NCBI RefSeq assembly: GCF_001439605.1
Contig: NZ_LMBX01000003.1
Location: 1,013 to 65,012, forward strand
Direction: 5' to 3'
Length of the DNA: 64,000 nt
Source: Cytobacillus praedii
GTDB lineage: Bacteria; Bacillota; Bacilli; Bacillales; Cytobacillaceae
Positions within the stretch are counted from its first letter, which is position 1. Every line of letters starts with the position of its first letter. Below are positions 1 through 9,264 of this stretch, in pieces. Under the pieces are notes generated by a model. That model did not search any database. It saw only the letters and a list, made by a program, of their open reading frames with translations, and was not told the origin of the DNA. A program made the position numbers and the translations under genes.

Positions 1-4
1 TGCT

Positions 5-76
5 GGCCCCTTGGTCAAGCGGTTAAGACACCGCCCTTTCACGGCGGTAACACGGGTTCGAATCCCGTAGGGGTCA
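5..76 (+). tRNA. tRNA-Glu (anticodon TTC)
   Basis: Cloverleaf read directly. A 7-bp acceptor stem starts at G5 and closes with the segment ending at C75, including one G-U pair, with discriminator A76. The anticodon loop CTTTCAC gives anticodon TTC, and the T arm contains GGTTCGAATCC. CCA is not encoded. A strong terminator follows at once, so this is probably the last tRNA of a cluster extending left of the window. Confidence 0.96.
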
Positions 77-80
77 TAAG

Positions 81-116
81 AAAAAGCTGTCAACTATAAG
101 TTGGCAGCTTTTTTTT
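81..116 (+). terminator. Rho-independent terminator of the tRNA transcript
   Basis: Stem AAAAAGCTGTCAAC / GTTGGCAGCTTTTT with a short TATAA loop, followed by eight T residues. It begins five bases after the tRNA. Confidence 0.9.
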
Positions 117-134
117 CGTCTGGCAGGTAATTCT

Positions 135-261
135 GCTATTATCAAAAAGGACAAACGCTCGATAAAATTCGGCAAATGCTTGATAAGATAAAAAAGTTGC
201 TTGATACATCAAGATACATGCGAGATAAAATAAAAAGGCTGCTTGATAAATAACAGCACCT
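135..261. repeat. Degenerate 21-bp tandem repeat
   Basis: The motif GCTTGATA, or close variants (GCTCGATA, GCGAGATA), recurs at 157, 178, 199, 220 and 241, exactly 21 bp apart, with a poorer copy at 135. The second half of each unit is A-rich. The open frame that can be read here on the minus strand is a by-product of the 7-codon period. A related 20-21-bp array lies upstream of menE. Confidence 0.75.
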
Positions 262-366
262 CCTATAATTAATTGAAATGCATGCGAATCTTTCAATGTG
301 AAGCCGGATATAAAACGAATATCTGCAAAAAATATTTAAAAAATCTATATGTTTGTCTGCAAATAA

Positions 367-564
367 CTAATCATACCTTACTTCTTGTTCTTCTAGCTTT
401 CTTCCAGGATTGTTCAAATCGATATCTGAACTTATGCCGGTAGAGGGTCCTCTAAATAAATCTCCAACTGCAAGTATTTTTCCATCCGGTGCTTCAAACA
501 GAGGTGTTTTAATCTCATCTTTAGTTGCTTCATTAATTAAGTACTCTTCCTCTTTATTACTCAT
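367..564 (-). CDS. Small conserved hypothetical protein (65 aa)
   Basis: A short acidic, soluble protein starting MSNKEEE, with no signal peptide, membrane segment or cysteines. The start was chosen at 564 because AAAGGCGG lies nine bases upstream. An upstream in-frame ATG at 594 lacks such a site. The C-terminal half contains DLFRGPSTGISSD, a Gly/Ser-rich stretch. I do not recognise the family. It stands alone between the tRNA and the glycogen operon and is transcribed away from glgB. The reading frame, ribosome binding site and amino-acid composition look genuine, but function is unknown. Confidence 0.6.
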   Translation of the reverse strand: MSNKEEEYLINEATKDEIKTPLFEAPDGKILAVGDLFRGPSTGISSDIDLNNPGRKLEEQEVRYD

Positions 565-782
565 CACAGTATTCCGCCTTTCAAGAAAATTCACTTGTCT
601 TAGTTTGTCTGATGTAAGTTGATTTTATGTCGAAATCAAAAGAATAGGTTAGAATCCTCCCACTATATATCAATTCCTTTCAGTTATTGTCAATAAATTT
701 AGAAAGTATTTACAAGGGTAATTTTATAATCAAACGAATATATTCATGGAGGTCTATAAATAGCTATGGGAGAAGGGGTGTA

Positions 783-2738
783 ATGAATACTGTAACGGAT
801 TATGAAATGCACTTATTTCATGAGGGAACATTATATGAGAGTTATCGTCTCTTTGGTGCACACTTGATTAAGGAAAATGAAAGAACATATACACGGTTTT
901 GTGTTTGGGCACCTAATGCTCAATCTGTCAGATTAGTTGGAAATTTTAATGGGTGGAATGGAGAACGCTTTCAGTTACATAGAGTAAATAAAGAAGGGAT
1001 TTACAGCATTTATGTTAATGAGAATATGGAAGGATGCATATATAAATATGAGGTTATTACTCAAGATGGAAGAAGAATTTTAAAATCTGACCCATTTAGT
1101 TTTTTTTCAGAGGTTAGGCCAAGAACTGCCTCAATTGTATACTCGTTAGAAGACTATGAATGGAATGACCACGGGTGGATAAAGAAAAGGCAGGAAAGAA
1201 ATCAGCTTACAGAACCAATGACAATCTATGAAGTTCATATGGGCTCGTGGAGGAAACGTAAGTATGAGTCCTATTTATCTTATAAGGAGCTAGCAGCGGA
1301 ATTAATCCCATATGTGAAAGAGCTTGGATTCACTCATATTGAGTTATTGCCCTTAACTGAGCATCCGCTCGACGAATCATGGGGCTATCAGGGGACCGGG
1401 TACTATTCAGTAACAAGCAGGTATGGAACACCAAAGGAATTTATGCATTTCATTGATCAATGCCATCTAAATGACATAGGAGTTATCTTAGATTGGGTTC
1501 CTGGTCACTTTTGTAAGGATGAGCATGGGCTATTTCAATTTGATGGTTCATCTCTTTATGAATATGAAACACATGCGGACAGAGAAAATTTAGTGTGGGG
1601 AACAGCAAATTTTAATTTAGGAAAAAAAGAAGTTCAGAGTTTCCTTATTTCGAATGCACGATTTTGGATGGAGTATTACCATATTGATGGTCTTCGGATT
1701 GATGCTGTTGCTAATATTCTTTACTGGCCAAATCGCTATGGGGAGAACAATCCATATGGGACCGGATTTTTAAAAAAGTTAAATCAAACGGTAATAACGT
1801 ATGATCCCTCTTTCATGCTTATGGCAGAAGATTCGACAGCTTGGCCAGGGGTAACTTATCCAGTGCAATATGGCGGGCTTGGTTTCAATTACAAATGGAA
1901 TATGGGGTGGATGAACGACATTCTTATGTATATGGAAGCATCTCCAGAGCAGCGAAAGCATCTTCATGGAAAGATCACTTTTTCATTGCTATATGCTTTT
2001 ACAGAAAACTTTGTTCTTCCACTTTCACATGATGAAGTCGTTCATGGAAAAAAGTCTCTTTTGAATAAAATGCCGGGTGATTATTGGCAAAAGTTTGCCC
2101 AATATCGCTTGCTGCTAGGCCTAATGATGGCACATCCGGGGAAGAAGCTGCTGTTCATGGGATTCGAGCTTGGACAGTTCGATGAATGGAAGGATCAATC
2201 ACAATTAGATTGGAACTTGCTTGATTTTCCAATGCATCAAAAGCTAAATGCTTATGTAAAAGAGCTGCTTGCACTATATAAACGTTCTAAACCGCTTTAT
2301 GAGTTAGATTCTTTAAGTAGAGGATTTGAATGGGTTGATGTAAATAATCATCAGCAATCGATCTTTTCTTTTATCCGGAAGGGGAAAGAGGAAAAGGAGC
2401 ATCTTGTTGTTGTTTGTAATTTTACTGAAAGAGTTTACCATGATTATCGAATTGGCGTACCCCAAGAAGGCTCCTATCAAGAAATAATTAATAGCGATCA
2501 TGATAAGTTTGGAGGTTCTCGTTTGATTAATACGGGCCAGATTCAAACAGAAAGAATTGAATTCCATGGAAAGCCATTCTCCGTGAAAATGACGATTCCT
2601 CCATTTGGCCTATCGATATTACGTCCTGTCAATCAACGAAAGGAGAGAAAGAAAAATGGGCAAGAAAAAGTGCGTAGCCATGCTATTAGCTGGAGGAAAA
2701 GGAAGCCGGCTTCACTCATTGACAAAGAATCTAGCTAA
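783..2738 (+). CDS. glgB: 1,4-alpha-glucan branching enzyme
   Basis: Transfers alpha-1,4-glucan segments to O6 to create the alpha-1,6 branches of glycogen. The order is an N-terminal CBM48 domain (about residues 20-110), a GH13 barrel and a C-terminal beta domain. Catalytic residues are visible: nucleophile D307 (GLRIDAVAN), acid E349 (AEDSTAWP) and D417 (LSHDEVVHG). The start at 783 has GGAGAAGGGG just upstream and matches the N-terminus of B. subtilis GlgB (VYLFHEG-like). An in-frame ATG at 687 has no good ribosome site. First gene of glgBCDAP. Oddity: the reading frame runs 83 bases into glgC, giving a basic C-terminal tail of roughly 20-25 residues beyond the B. subtilis protein. Confidence 0.96.
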   Translation: MNTVTDYEMHLFHEGTLYESYRLFGAHLIKENERTYTRFCVWAPNAQSVRLVGNFNGWNGERFQLHRVNKEGIYSIYVNENMEGCIYKYEVITQDGRRILKSDPFSFFSEVRPRTASIVYSLEDYEWNDHGWIKKRQERNQLTEPMTIYEVHMGSWRKRKYESYLSYKELAAELIPYVKELGFTHIELLPLTEHPLDESWGYQGTGYYSVTSRYGTPKEFMHFIDQCHLNDIGVILDWVPGHFCKDEHGLFQFDGSSLYEYETHADRENLVWGTANFNLGKKEVQSFLISNARFWMEYYHIDGLRIDAVANILYWPNRYGENNPYGTGFLKKLNQTVITYDPSFMLMAEDSTAWPGVTYPVQYGGLGFNYKWNMGWMNDILMYMEASPEQRKHLHGKITFSLLYAFTENFVLPLSHDEVVHGKKSLLNKMPGDYWQKFAQYRLLLGLMMAHPGKKLLFMGFELGQFDEWKDQSQLDWNLLDFPMHQKLNAYVKELLALYKRSKPLYELDSLSRGFEWVDVNNHQQSIFSFIRKGKEEKEHLVVVCNFTERVYHDYRIGVPQEGSYQEIINSDHDKFGGSRLINTGQIQTERIEFHGKPFSVKMTIPPFGLSILRPVNQRKERKKNGQEKVRSHAISWRKRKPASLIDKESS

Positions 2739-3807
2739 GCCTGCGGTTCCGTTTGGAGGAAAATATCGAATTATCGATTTTACTTTAAGTAATTGTACGA
2801 ATTCGGGTATTGATACAGTCGGTGTTCTTACTCAATATCAGCCTCTCGTTTTGAATTCCTATATTGGCATTGGAAGCGCATGGGATTTAGATAGAAGAAA
2901 TGGCGGAGTAACAGTTCTTCCGCCGTACAGTGAATCTTCTGAAGTGAAATGGTATAACGGAACAGCAAGTGCTATTTATCAAAATTTAAATTTTATCATG
3001 CAGTATGATCCTGAATATGTATTGGTGTTGTCAGGTGATCATATTTATAAAATGGATTATGAACGTATGCTTGAATACCATATCAAAAAGGATGCGGATG
3101 TCTCAATCTCTGTTATTGAAGTTCCATGGGAGGAAGCAAACAGGTTTGGCATTATGGATACGAATGAGGAGATGGAAATAGTTAATTTTGCAGAGAAACC
3201 TGATTCTCCACAAAACAACCTCGCTTCCATGGGGATCTATATATTTAATTGGACCGTATTAAAAGAATATTTAGAGAAGGATAATGAAAATTCAACTTCA
3301 AGTCATGATTTCGGAAAAGATGTGATTCCGATGCTGTTAAAGGAAAATAGAAGGCTAGTTGCTTATCCGTTTAAGGGATATTGGAAGGATGTAGGCACAG
3401 TACAAAGTTTATGGGAAGCAAATATGGATCTATTGGATGAAACATGCGAATTGAACTTATTTGATTATGACTGGCGTATTTATTCTGTTAACCCGAATCA
3501 ACCGCCTCAATATATTTCACCTAACGCAAAAATAGAAGAGTCTTTAATCAATGAAGGATGCATCATAGAGGGGGATATTGAGAGGTCTGTCTTATTTCAA
3601 GGTGTATCTGTTGGCAAAGGCTCATATATACGTGAAACAGTTGTTATGCCTAATGCACATATCGGTCAAAATGTTTTTATTGAAAATGCCATTATACCAA
3701 CAAATATGGTTATACCAGATGGAATTGCTGTAAGGAAATCGGATGAGATTATACTCCTAACAGACGAAATGCTCGAGGAGATTATGCAGATTAAGAGAAT
3801 TGTCTAG
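2656..3807 (+). CDS. glgC: Glucose-1-phosphate adenylyltransferase, catalytic subunit
   Basis: Makes ADP-glucose from glucose-1-phosphate and ATP, the committed step of bacterial glycogen synthesis. The 383-residue protein opens with the nucleotidyltransferase signature [10 protein letters not shown]. It then shows [15 protein letters not shown], the [11 protein letters not shown] metal/substrate segment and a C-terminal left-handed beta-helix (hexapeptide repeats from about residue 290). The start at 2656 is set by AAAGGAGAG; a longer frame from 2605 overlaps glgB even more. In Bacillus it works with GlgD. It overlaps glgB by 83 bases, so translation of the two is probably coupled. Confidence 0.96.
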   Translation: MGKKKCVAMLLAGGKGSRLHSLTKNLAKPAVPFGGKYRIIDFTLSNCTNSGIDTVGVLTQYQPLVLNSYIGIGSAWDLDRRNGGVTVLPPYSESSEVKWYNGTASAIYQNLNFIMQYDPEYVLVLSGDHIYKMDYERMLEYHIKKDADVSISVIEVPWEEANRFGIMDTNEEMEIVNFAEKPDSPQNNLASMGIYIFNWTVLKEYLEKDNENSTSSHDFGKDVIPMLLKENRRLVAYPFKGYWKDVGTVQSLWEANMDLLDETCELNLFDYDWRIYSVNPNQPPQYISPNAKIEESLINEGCIIEGDIERSVLFQGVSVGKGSYIRETVVMPNAHIGQNVFIENAIIPTNMVIPDGIAVRKSDEIILLTDEMLEEIMQIKRIV

Positions 3808-3846
3808 GATATTTGGGTGACTGCGTCTAATAAGGAGGAAATGAAA

Positions 3847-4875
3847 TTGAATAAACGGGTTCTTGGTGTAATTGATGCGACTACATATCATGAGGGGCTT
3901 AAGGAGTTAATGATCCATAGGTCACTTGCTGCTATTCCCTTTGCAGGAAGATATCGTCTTATCGATTTTGTTCTATCGAACATGGTGAATGCCAATATTG
4001 AAAGTGTAGCGATCTTTCCAAAATTTCAATACCGTTCCTTAATGGATCATCTCGGTTCGGGTAAAGATTGGGATTTAAATAGAAAGAGAGATGGTCTCTT
4101 CTTTTTCCCATCGTCCATTATAGAAGGAATACGGAGGGGGATCGGATCTTTCAGTCATTTTGCAGCGAATATCGATTACTTCCAACGCAGTAAACAGGAG
4201 TATGCATTAATTACGAATTGCTATACTGTTTCTAACATGGATTTCAAGCCAGTATTGGATAAACATATCCAAACCGGCTGTGATATTACGGAAATGTATC
4301 ACTCAGGAAAGTCGATGCAAATGTATCTAGTTAAAACTTCATTCCTTATTGACCTTATTCAGACTAGGGAAAAGACAGGATATACCTGCATGAGTGATGT
4401 AGTCACAGATATTTATCACACGTATCGAATATGCCGTTATGATTATCATGGATATGCTGCCATGATTGATTCAATAAAGTCTTATTTTGCTGCAAGTATG
4501 GAGCTCCTTACCCCAGAAGTTTGGAATAAGCTATTTCAAAAGGATCACCCGATTTTGACAAAAGTAAAGGATGAACCGCCAACCCGCTATTTAAAAGGAG
4601 CATCTGTCCATCATTCAATCATTGCCAATGGGTGTCAAATTGAAGGGGTTGTCGAAAATAGTATTATAGCGCGCGCGGTCAAAATAGGCAGAGGAGCAGT
4701 AGTGAAAAACAGTATTATTATGCAGAAGAGCCAGATTGGCGATCATTGTGTAGTGGACTCGGTGATTATTGATAAGGACGTCAGAATTGAAACAGGAACG
4801 GTTATGACAGGCTCGAACACGTCACCCTATGTGATTCGCAAAGGTACTGGTCAAGGGGCGCTGATGAATATATGA
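3847..4875 (+). CDS. glgD: Glucose-1-phosphate adenylyltransferase, regulatory subunit GlgD
   Basis: A paralogue of GlgC that retains PFAGRYRLIDFVLSNM and the C-terminal beta-helix. At the N-terminus it has LGVIDATTY instead of the nucleotide-binding GGxGxRL loop, so it is expected to be non-catalytic and to tune GlgC. TTG at 3847 was chosen as start: AAGGAGG ends eight bases before it, whereas the ATG at 3841 is only two bases away and the GTG at 3817 is unsupported. This start matches the B. subtilis N-terminus. The 3' end overlaps glgA by four bases (ATGA), which indicates translational coupling. Confidence 0.93.
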   Translation: MNKRVLGVIDATTYHEGLKELMIHRSLAAIPFAGRYRLIDFVLSNMVNANIESVAIFPKFQYRSLMDHLGSGKDWDLNRKRDGLFFFPSSIIEGIRRGIGSFSHFAANIDYFQRSKQEYALITNCYTVSNMDFKPVLDKHIQTGCDITEMYHSGKSMQMYLVKTSFLIDLIQTREKTGYTCMSDVVTDIYHTYRICRYDYHGYAAMIDSIKSYFAASMELLTPEVWNKLFQKDHPILTKVKDEPPTRYLKGASVHHSIIANGCQIEGVVENSIIARAVKIGRGAVVKNSIIMQKSQIGDHCVVDSVIIDKDVRIETGTVMTGSNTSPYVIRKGTGQGALMNI

Positions 4876-6320
4876 AACTATTGTTTGCCGTTTCTGAATG
4901 TGTTCCTTTTGCAAAGTCTGGCGGGCTTGCAGATGTGGCGGGGGCATTGCCAAGGGAGTTAGTAAGGCAAGGAGTAGACCTAAGGGTCATAATGCCTAAA
5001 TACGGTTCAATAGAAACTAACATAAAGGCACGTATGCAAAAGAAGGCTGAATACACGGTAGAAGTTGGATGGAGAAAACAATATTGCGGAATTGAAGAAT
5101 TGGAATTCCATGGGGTTACCTACTACTTTGTGGACAATGAGTTTTATTTTATGCGTGAAGAATTATACGGCTATTTTGATGATGGCGAACGGTTCGCCTT
5201 TTTTTGCAAGGCTGTATTAGATTCACTTTCACATATTGATTTTCAGCCGGATATTATTCATTGCCATGACTGGCATACAGGAATGATTCCTTTTCTGTTA
5301 AGAATGGAGTACCAAGAGAAGAAAGGATATGAACTTATTCAAACTGTATTTACGATTCATAATTTGCTATTTCAGGGGATCATGCCAAGAGAGTCACTTA
5401 GAGAACTATTTGGGTTACAAGAAAAATATGATCATGTAGATTATTTGGAGTTTTATGGATGTATTAGTTTTATGAAGGGAGCAATCGTTGCTGCAGATAA
5501 GATCACAACGGTTAGCCCTACATATAAAAGTGAGATTCAAACGAGTGTATATGGGGAAAAGCTTCATGAGTTATTGCAGAGCAGGTCATGTGATTTAGTG
5601 GGGATTCTAAATGGAATTGATATGGAGCTATATAATCCAGAAAAAGACCCGTCTCTATTTAAAAATTACAGTTGGAAAGCCCTAACAAATAAACGAGTGA
5701 ATAAAGAGCATTTGCAGGAACGATTGGGCTTGCCAATTAAAGCTAAAACGCCAATTATTGCAATGGTAACAAGGCTTACAGAGCAAAAAGGAATCGATCT
5801 TGTAAAGCATGTGTTTCATGAATTGATAGCGGAAGACATTCAATTCATCATTCTTGGTTCTGGTGACGATGAATATGAGCATTTTTTTCGGCAAATGGAA
5901 GCAGCATATCCTAATAAGTGTAAAGCTTACATCGGCTTTGACGAAGGACTTGCACATGAAGTATATGCAGGTGCTGATTTATTTCTTATGCCATCGCGGT
6001 TTGAGCCTTGCGGGCTTGGCCAGATGATTGCTATGAGGTATGGAACGGTTCCGATTGTAAGAGAAACAGGTGGATTAAATGATACGGTCAATTCTTTTAA
6101 TGAACTAAGCGGGCAAGGAAACGGCTTCTCATTCAGTCAGTATAATGCTCATGATATGCTTTTCACGATTGAGAGGGCACTAAGTTTTTATCGGGATGAT
6201 GCATGCTGGATAAACATTGTGCAAAATGCGATGGCAATGGATTACAGCTGGGCGCAATCGGCAGTAAAGTATAAACACCTTTATTGCAGATTAAAGGACT
6301 GTATGATTCTTAATGGTTGA
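4872..6320 (+). CDS. glgA: Glycogen synthase (ADP-glucose, GT5)
   Basis: Elongates the alpha-1,4 chain from ADP-glucose in the cytoplasm. The 482-residue protein has the GT5/GT-B architecture. The N-terminal KSGGLADV binds ADP-glucose, and HCHDWHTG and FTIHNLLFQG lie in the first Rossmann domain. The second domain has the EX7E-like segment SRFEPCGLGQMIAMRYG. Length is typical for the family. It overlaps glgD by four bases and is followed by a 135-base gap with a hairpin before glgP. Confidence 0.97.
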   Translation: MKLLFAVSECVPFAKSGGLADVAGALPRELVRQGVDLRVIMPKYGSIETNIKARMQKKAEYTVEVGWRKQYCGIEELEFHGVTYYFVDNEFYFMREELYGYFDDGERFAFFCKAVLDSLSHIDFQPDIIHCHDWHTGMIPFLLRMEYQEKKGYELIQTVFTIHNLLFQGIMPRESLRELFGLQEKYDHVDYLEFYGCISFMKGAIVAADKITTVSPTYKSEIQTSVYGEKLHELLQSRSCDLVGILNGIDMELYNPEKDPSLFKNYSWKALTNKRVNKEHLQERLGLPIKAKTPIIAMVTRLTEQKGIDLVKHVFHELIAEDIQFIILGSGDDEYEHFFRQMEAAYPNKCKAYIGFDEGLAHEVYAGADLFLMPSRFEPCGLGQMIAMRYGTVPIVRETGGLNDTVNSFNELSGQGNGFSFSQYNAHDMLFTIERALSFYRDDACWINIVQNAMAMDYSWAQSAVKYKHLYCRLKDCMILNG

Positions 6321-6378
6321 AGGAGAAATTCCAAAAGGGTGATCTAACAGCTCTTAAAGGCCCGATAAGTTCAACTTA

Positions 6379-6413
6379 CAATCAGTGGGGATGAAGAAAA
6401 ATCCCACTGATTG
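6379..6413 (+). promoter_or_regulatory. Intercistronic hairpin between glgA and glgP
   Basis: A 12-bp stem (CAATCAGTGGGG with TCCCACTGATTG, one G-U pair) encloses an A-rich 11-base loop. No T-run follows on the plus strand, so it is not a canonical terminator of glgA. It may stabilise or process the message between glgA and glgP; that role is inference. Confidence 0.55.
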
Positions 6414-6455
6414 AAGTTTCACTCTATTCGGAGCTCGTCTCAAGGAGTGGGAGTT

Positions 6456-8843
6456 ATGTTTACAAATAAAGAGGAGTTCAAGGAGAATTTCCTGAAAAAG
6501 CTTGAGATGATGTTTGGGAAAAGCTTTGGTGAGAGTACAAAACGGGATCATTACTTTACACTTGGCAATATGGTCAGAGAGTATGTTAGCACGAATTGGA
6601 TCAATACGAATGAACGTTATCGATCGGCGAGGCAAAAGCAAGTTTATTACTTATCTATTGAATTTCTGCTTGGACGGCTGCTCCATCATAATTTATTAAA
6701 TTTGGGCATTGTGGATGTGGTCAAGAAAGGGCTCGAGGATTTAGGAATAGACCTGTATGAACTTGAAGAAATTGAACCTGATGCCGGTCTTGGAAATGGA
6801 GGACTTGGGAGACTTGCAGCTTGCTTCATGGACTCGCTAGCGTCTTTAAATTTTCCAGGGCATGGCTGTGGAATCCGATATAAGCATGGGTTGTTTGAGC
6901 AGAAAATTGTTGATGGCTATCAGGTTGAGCTTCCAGAACAGTGGCTTCGGCATGGGCATGTATGGGAAGTAAGACGAGCAGATTTAGCGATTGAGGTTCC
7001 GTTTTGGGGAAATGTTGAAACAAAGATGGAAAATGGGAAATTGGTATTTCGCCATGAACATACAGAAATGGTTACAGCTGTGCCATATGATCTGCCAATT
7101 GCAGGGTTTCAAACGGAAACAGTAAATACGCTCAGGCTATGGAATGCAGAGCCTTCTCCTTATCCAATTCATCAGGATATTCTAACATATAAGCGTGAAA
7201 CCGAGTCAGTATCAGAATTTCTATATCCAGATGATACACATGATAATGGAAAAATCCTGCGGTTAAAGCAGCAGTATTTTCTTGTTTCTGCAAGTGTCCG
7301 GTCGATTATTCGGTCCTTTCGAGGCGACTTATATTCCCTTCCCCAACATATAGCAATTCATATAAATGATACACATCCAGTGCTGGCTATACCTGAGCTG
7401 ATGAGGATTTTGCTTGATGAGGAAGGCATGAGCTGGGATGATGCGTGGGATATCACTGTCAATACGATTTCTTATACAAATCATACAACTTTATCAGAGG
7501 CGCTTGAAAAATGGCCCGTCCGAATTTTCCAGCCATTATTGCCGCGTATCTTCATGATTGTAGAAGAAATCAATGAACGCTTTTGCCATAGGCTCTGGGA
7601 TCAGTATCCAGGCGACTGGCAGCATATTGAGCATATGGCTATTATCGCTCACCAGGAGATTAAAATGGCCCATCTAGCACTTGTAGGCAGTTATAGTGTC
7701 AATGGGGTAGCCGCACTTCATACAGAAATTTTAAAAATAAGAGAAATGAACAATTTCTATCGTATCTTCCCGGAGAAATTCAACAATAAAACAAATGGAA
7801 TTGCCCATAGAAGATGGCTATTAAAGGCAAATCCTCCCCTTGCAAAATTAATTACCGAAGGAATAGGAGATAACTGGATTCGTGAACCTGCGTATTTATG
7901 TAGGCTGGCGCAATTCAAGGAGGATTTCCCATTTCTTGAGCAGCTTTCAAAAGTTAAACAGGAAAATAAACGAAGGCTTGCTGATAGGATTGCGCTTCAA
8001 ACGGGAATGACTGTCAATACTGAATCGATATTTGATATTCAGGTGAAGCGTCTGCACGCTTACAAAAGACAGCTTTTGAATATTCTGCATGTGATGTATT
8101 TGTATAATCGGCTAAAGGAAGATTCAAGCTTTCAAATGCACCCACGCACGTTTATTTTTGGTGCGAAGGCGTCTCCAGGCTATTATTATGCGAAGAAAAT
8201 TATTAAGTTGATTCATACAGTAGCAGATAAGGTAAATAAGGATGTTCATACAAATGAATTGCTGAAGGTTGTTTTCCTTGAAAATTATCGAGTATCTCTT
8301 GCGGAAGAAATTTTCCCCGCTGCAGATATAAGTGAGCAAATATCAACGGCTAGCAAAGAAGCCTCTGGAACTGGGAATATGAAGTTTATGATGAATGGGG
8401 CGATTACCGTAGGGACACTTGACGGAGCCAATATTGAAATGAGGGAAAAGGCTGGAGCAGACAATATTTTTATTTTTGGACTCACAGCAGAGCAAGTATT
8501 AAATTATGATCAAAATGGCGGCTATCATTCAATGGAATATTACTTTCATGATAAGAGAATCCGTAAGGTAATGGATCAGCTAACAAGCGGTTTTTTTCCA
8601 GACTTAGAGAATGAGTTTGAACCGATTTTTGATTCTCTCCTCATAGAAAATGATCAATATTTTGTCCTAAGGGACTTTGATTCTTATGTGGCGATACAAA
8701 ATCAAGCAGGCAAAGCGTATGAAGATCTATATCATTGGCAAAAAATGAGCTTATTGAATATCGCAGGATCTGGCTATTTTTCTAGTGATCGAACGATTAA
8801 GGAATATGCAGAAGATATCTGGAACATAAATCCAAATGATTAA
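6456..8843 (+). CDS. glgP: Glycogen phosphorylase
   Basis: Phosphorolyses glycogen to glucose-1-phosphate (GT35, PLP-dependent). The 795-residue protein is family-typical. EPDAGLGNGGLGRLAACF lies near residue 110, and the PLP loop EASGTGNMKFMMNG has the Schiff-base lysine at K643. The substrate segment NGAITVGTLDGANIE follows. Start 6456 was chosen for AAGGAGTGGGAG upstream and because MFTNKEEFKENFL aligns with the B. subtilis N-terminus. Last gene of the glg operon, so synthesis and breakdown are co-transcribed. Confidence 0.96.
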   Translation: MFTNKEEFKENFLKKLEMMFGKSFGESTKRDHYFTLGNMVREYVSTNWINTNERYRSARQKQVYYLSIEFLLGRLLHHNLLNLGIVDVVKKGLEDLGIDLYELEEIEPDAGLGNGGLGRLAACFMDSLASLNFPGHGCGIRYKHGLFEQKIVDGYQVELPEQWLRHGHVWEVRRADLAIEVPFWGNVETKMENGKLVFRHEHTEMVTAVPYDLPIAGFQTETVNTLRLWNAEPSPYPIHQDILTYKRETESVSEFLYPDDTHDNGKILRLKQQYFLVSASVRSIIRSFRGDLYSLPQHIAIHINDTHPVLAIPELMRILLDEEGMSWDDAWDITVNTISYTNHTTLSEALEKWPVRIFQPLLPRIFMIVEEINERFCHRLWDQYPGDWQHIEHMAIIAHQEIKMAHLALVGSYSVNGVAALHTEILKIREMNNFYRIFPEKFNNKTNGIAHRRWLLKANPPLAKLITEGIGDNWIREPAYLCRLAQFKEDFPFLEQLSKVKQENKRRLADRIALQTGMTVNTESIFDIQVKRLHAYKRQLLNILHVMYLYNRLKEDSSFQMHPRTFIFGAKASPGYYYAKKIIKLIHTVADKVNKDVHTNELLKVVFLENYRVSLAEEIFPAADISEQISTASKEASGTGNMKFMMNGAITVGTLDGANIEMREKAGADNIFIFGLTAEQVLNYDQNGGYHSMEYYFHDKRIRKVMDQLTSGFFPDLENEFEPIFDSLLIENDQYFVLRDFDSYVAIQNQAGKAYEDLYHWQKMSLLNIAGSGYFSSDRTIKEYAEDIWNINPND

Positions 8844-8846
8844 CTT

Positions 8847-9109
8847 CTATACAGAGGCAATGTACACCCAGAGAAATGCCCCGCCGGATTTTGTGATTTC
8901 TGCTTCGACGACCTCGTATCCTCTGTCTGGCGGAAGCAGAATCTTTCTAGAATACTAACAAAATGTTTATGCTGTTTTAAGGCAAGACCAATATTGATTG
9001 ATACGTTTTTAAAAACCTTATGATTAGGGTCATTTATGGACTTATAGGCTGGTTCAAATAGAACAGCTTTTTGAAGGGCAGTGTATTCGGTATTACAGAA
9101 AATATTACG
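8847..9109 (-). pseudogene. Remnant of a dimethylargininase/amidinotransferase-family gene
   Basis: Read on the minus strand, one frame gives NTEYTALQKAVLFEP, then ALKQHKHFVSILE, resembling the N-terminus of the Bacillus DDAH-like family. After a frameshift it continues ILLPP and jumps directly to RGYEVVEAEITKSGGAF, which resembles the C-terminus. The middle of the protein (around 200 codons by my recollection of family length) is missing, and an in-frame stop (complement of 9110-9112) closes the 5' end. Family assignment is from memory of the motifs. The pattern of two family ends joined by a deletion and a frameshift makes decay likely. Confidence 0.6.
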
Positions 9110-9225
9110 CTATGCTTCCATGTATTGGTTCTCCTGATAGGCTTTAAACATAATTTACTCGCTTACAGGGTGAAAGTGACGTATAAGTTTTAGTATGAAC
9201 GTTAATGGTAAATTCATGAAGGAAA

Positions 9226-9257
9226 GAAAAAAGCCTTTGCTTGACAGCAAAGGCTTT
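9226..9257 (-). terminator. Terminator of menA
   Basis: Stem AAAGCCTTTGCT / AGCAAAGGCTTT with a 4-base loop. On the minus strand it is followed by a T-rich run (complement of AAAGAAAA), directly after the menA stop. Confidence 0.88.
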
Positions 9258-9264
9258 CCTGTTT

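Noticed and set aside
90-296. Minus-strand open frame of 68 codons with a YQAxxxFY-like repeat
   Set aside because: It is produced by the 21-bp repeat (7-codon period) and runs through the tRNA terminator; no ribosome site.
600-782. Sporulation sigma-E or sigma-A promoter before glgB
   Set aside because: Several AT-rich candidates exist, but none has a convincing pair of boxes at correct spacing.
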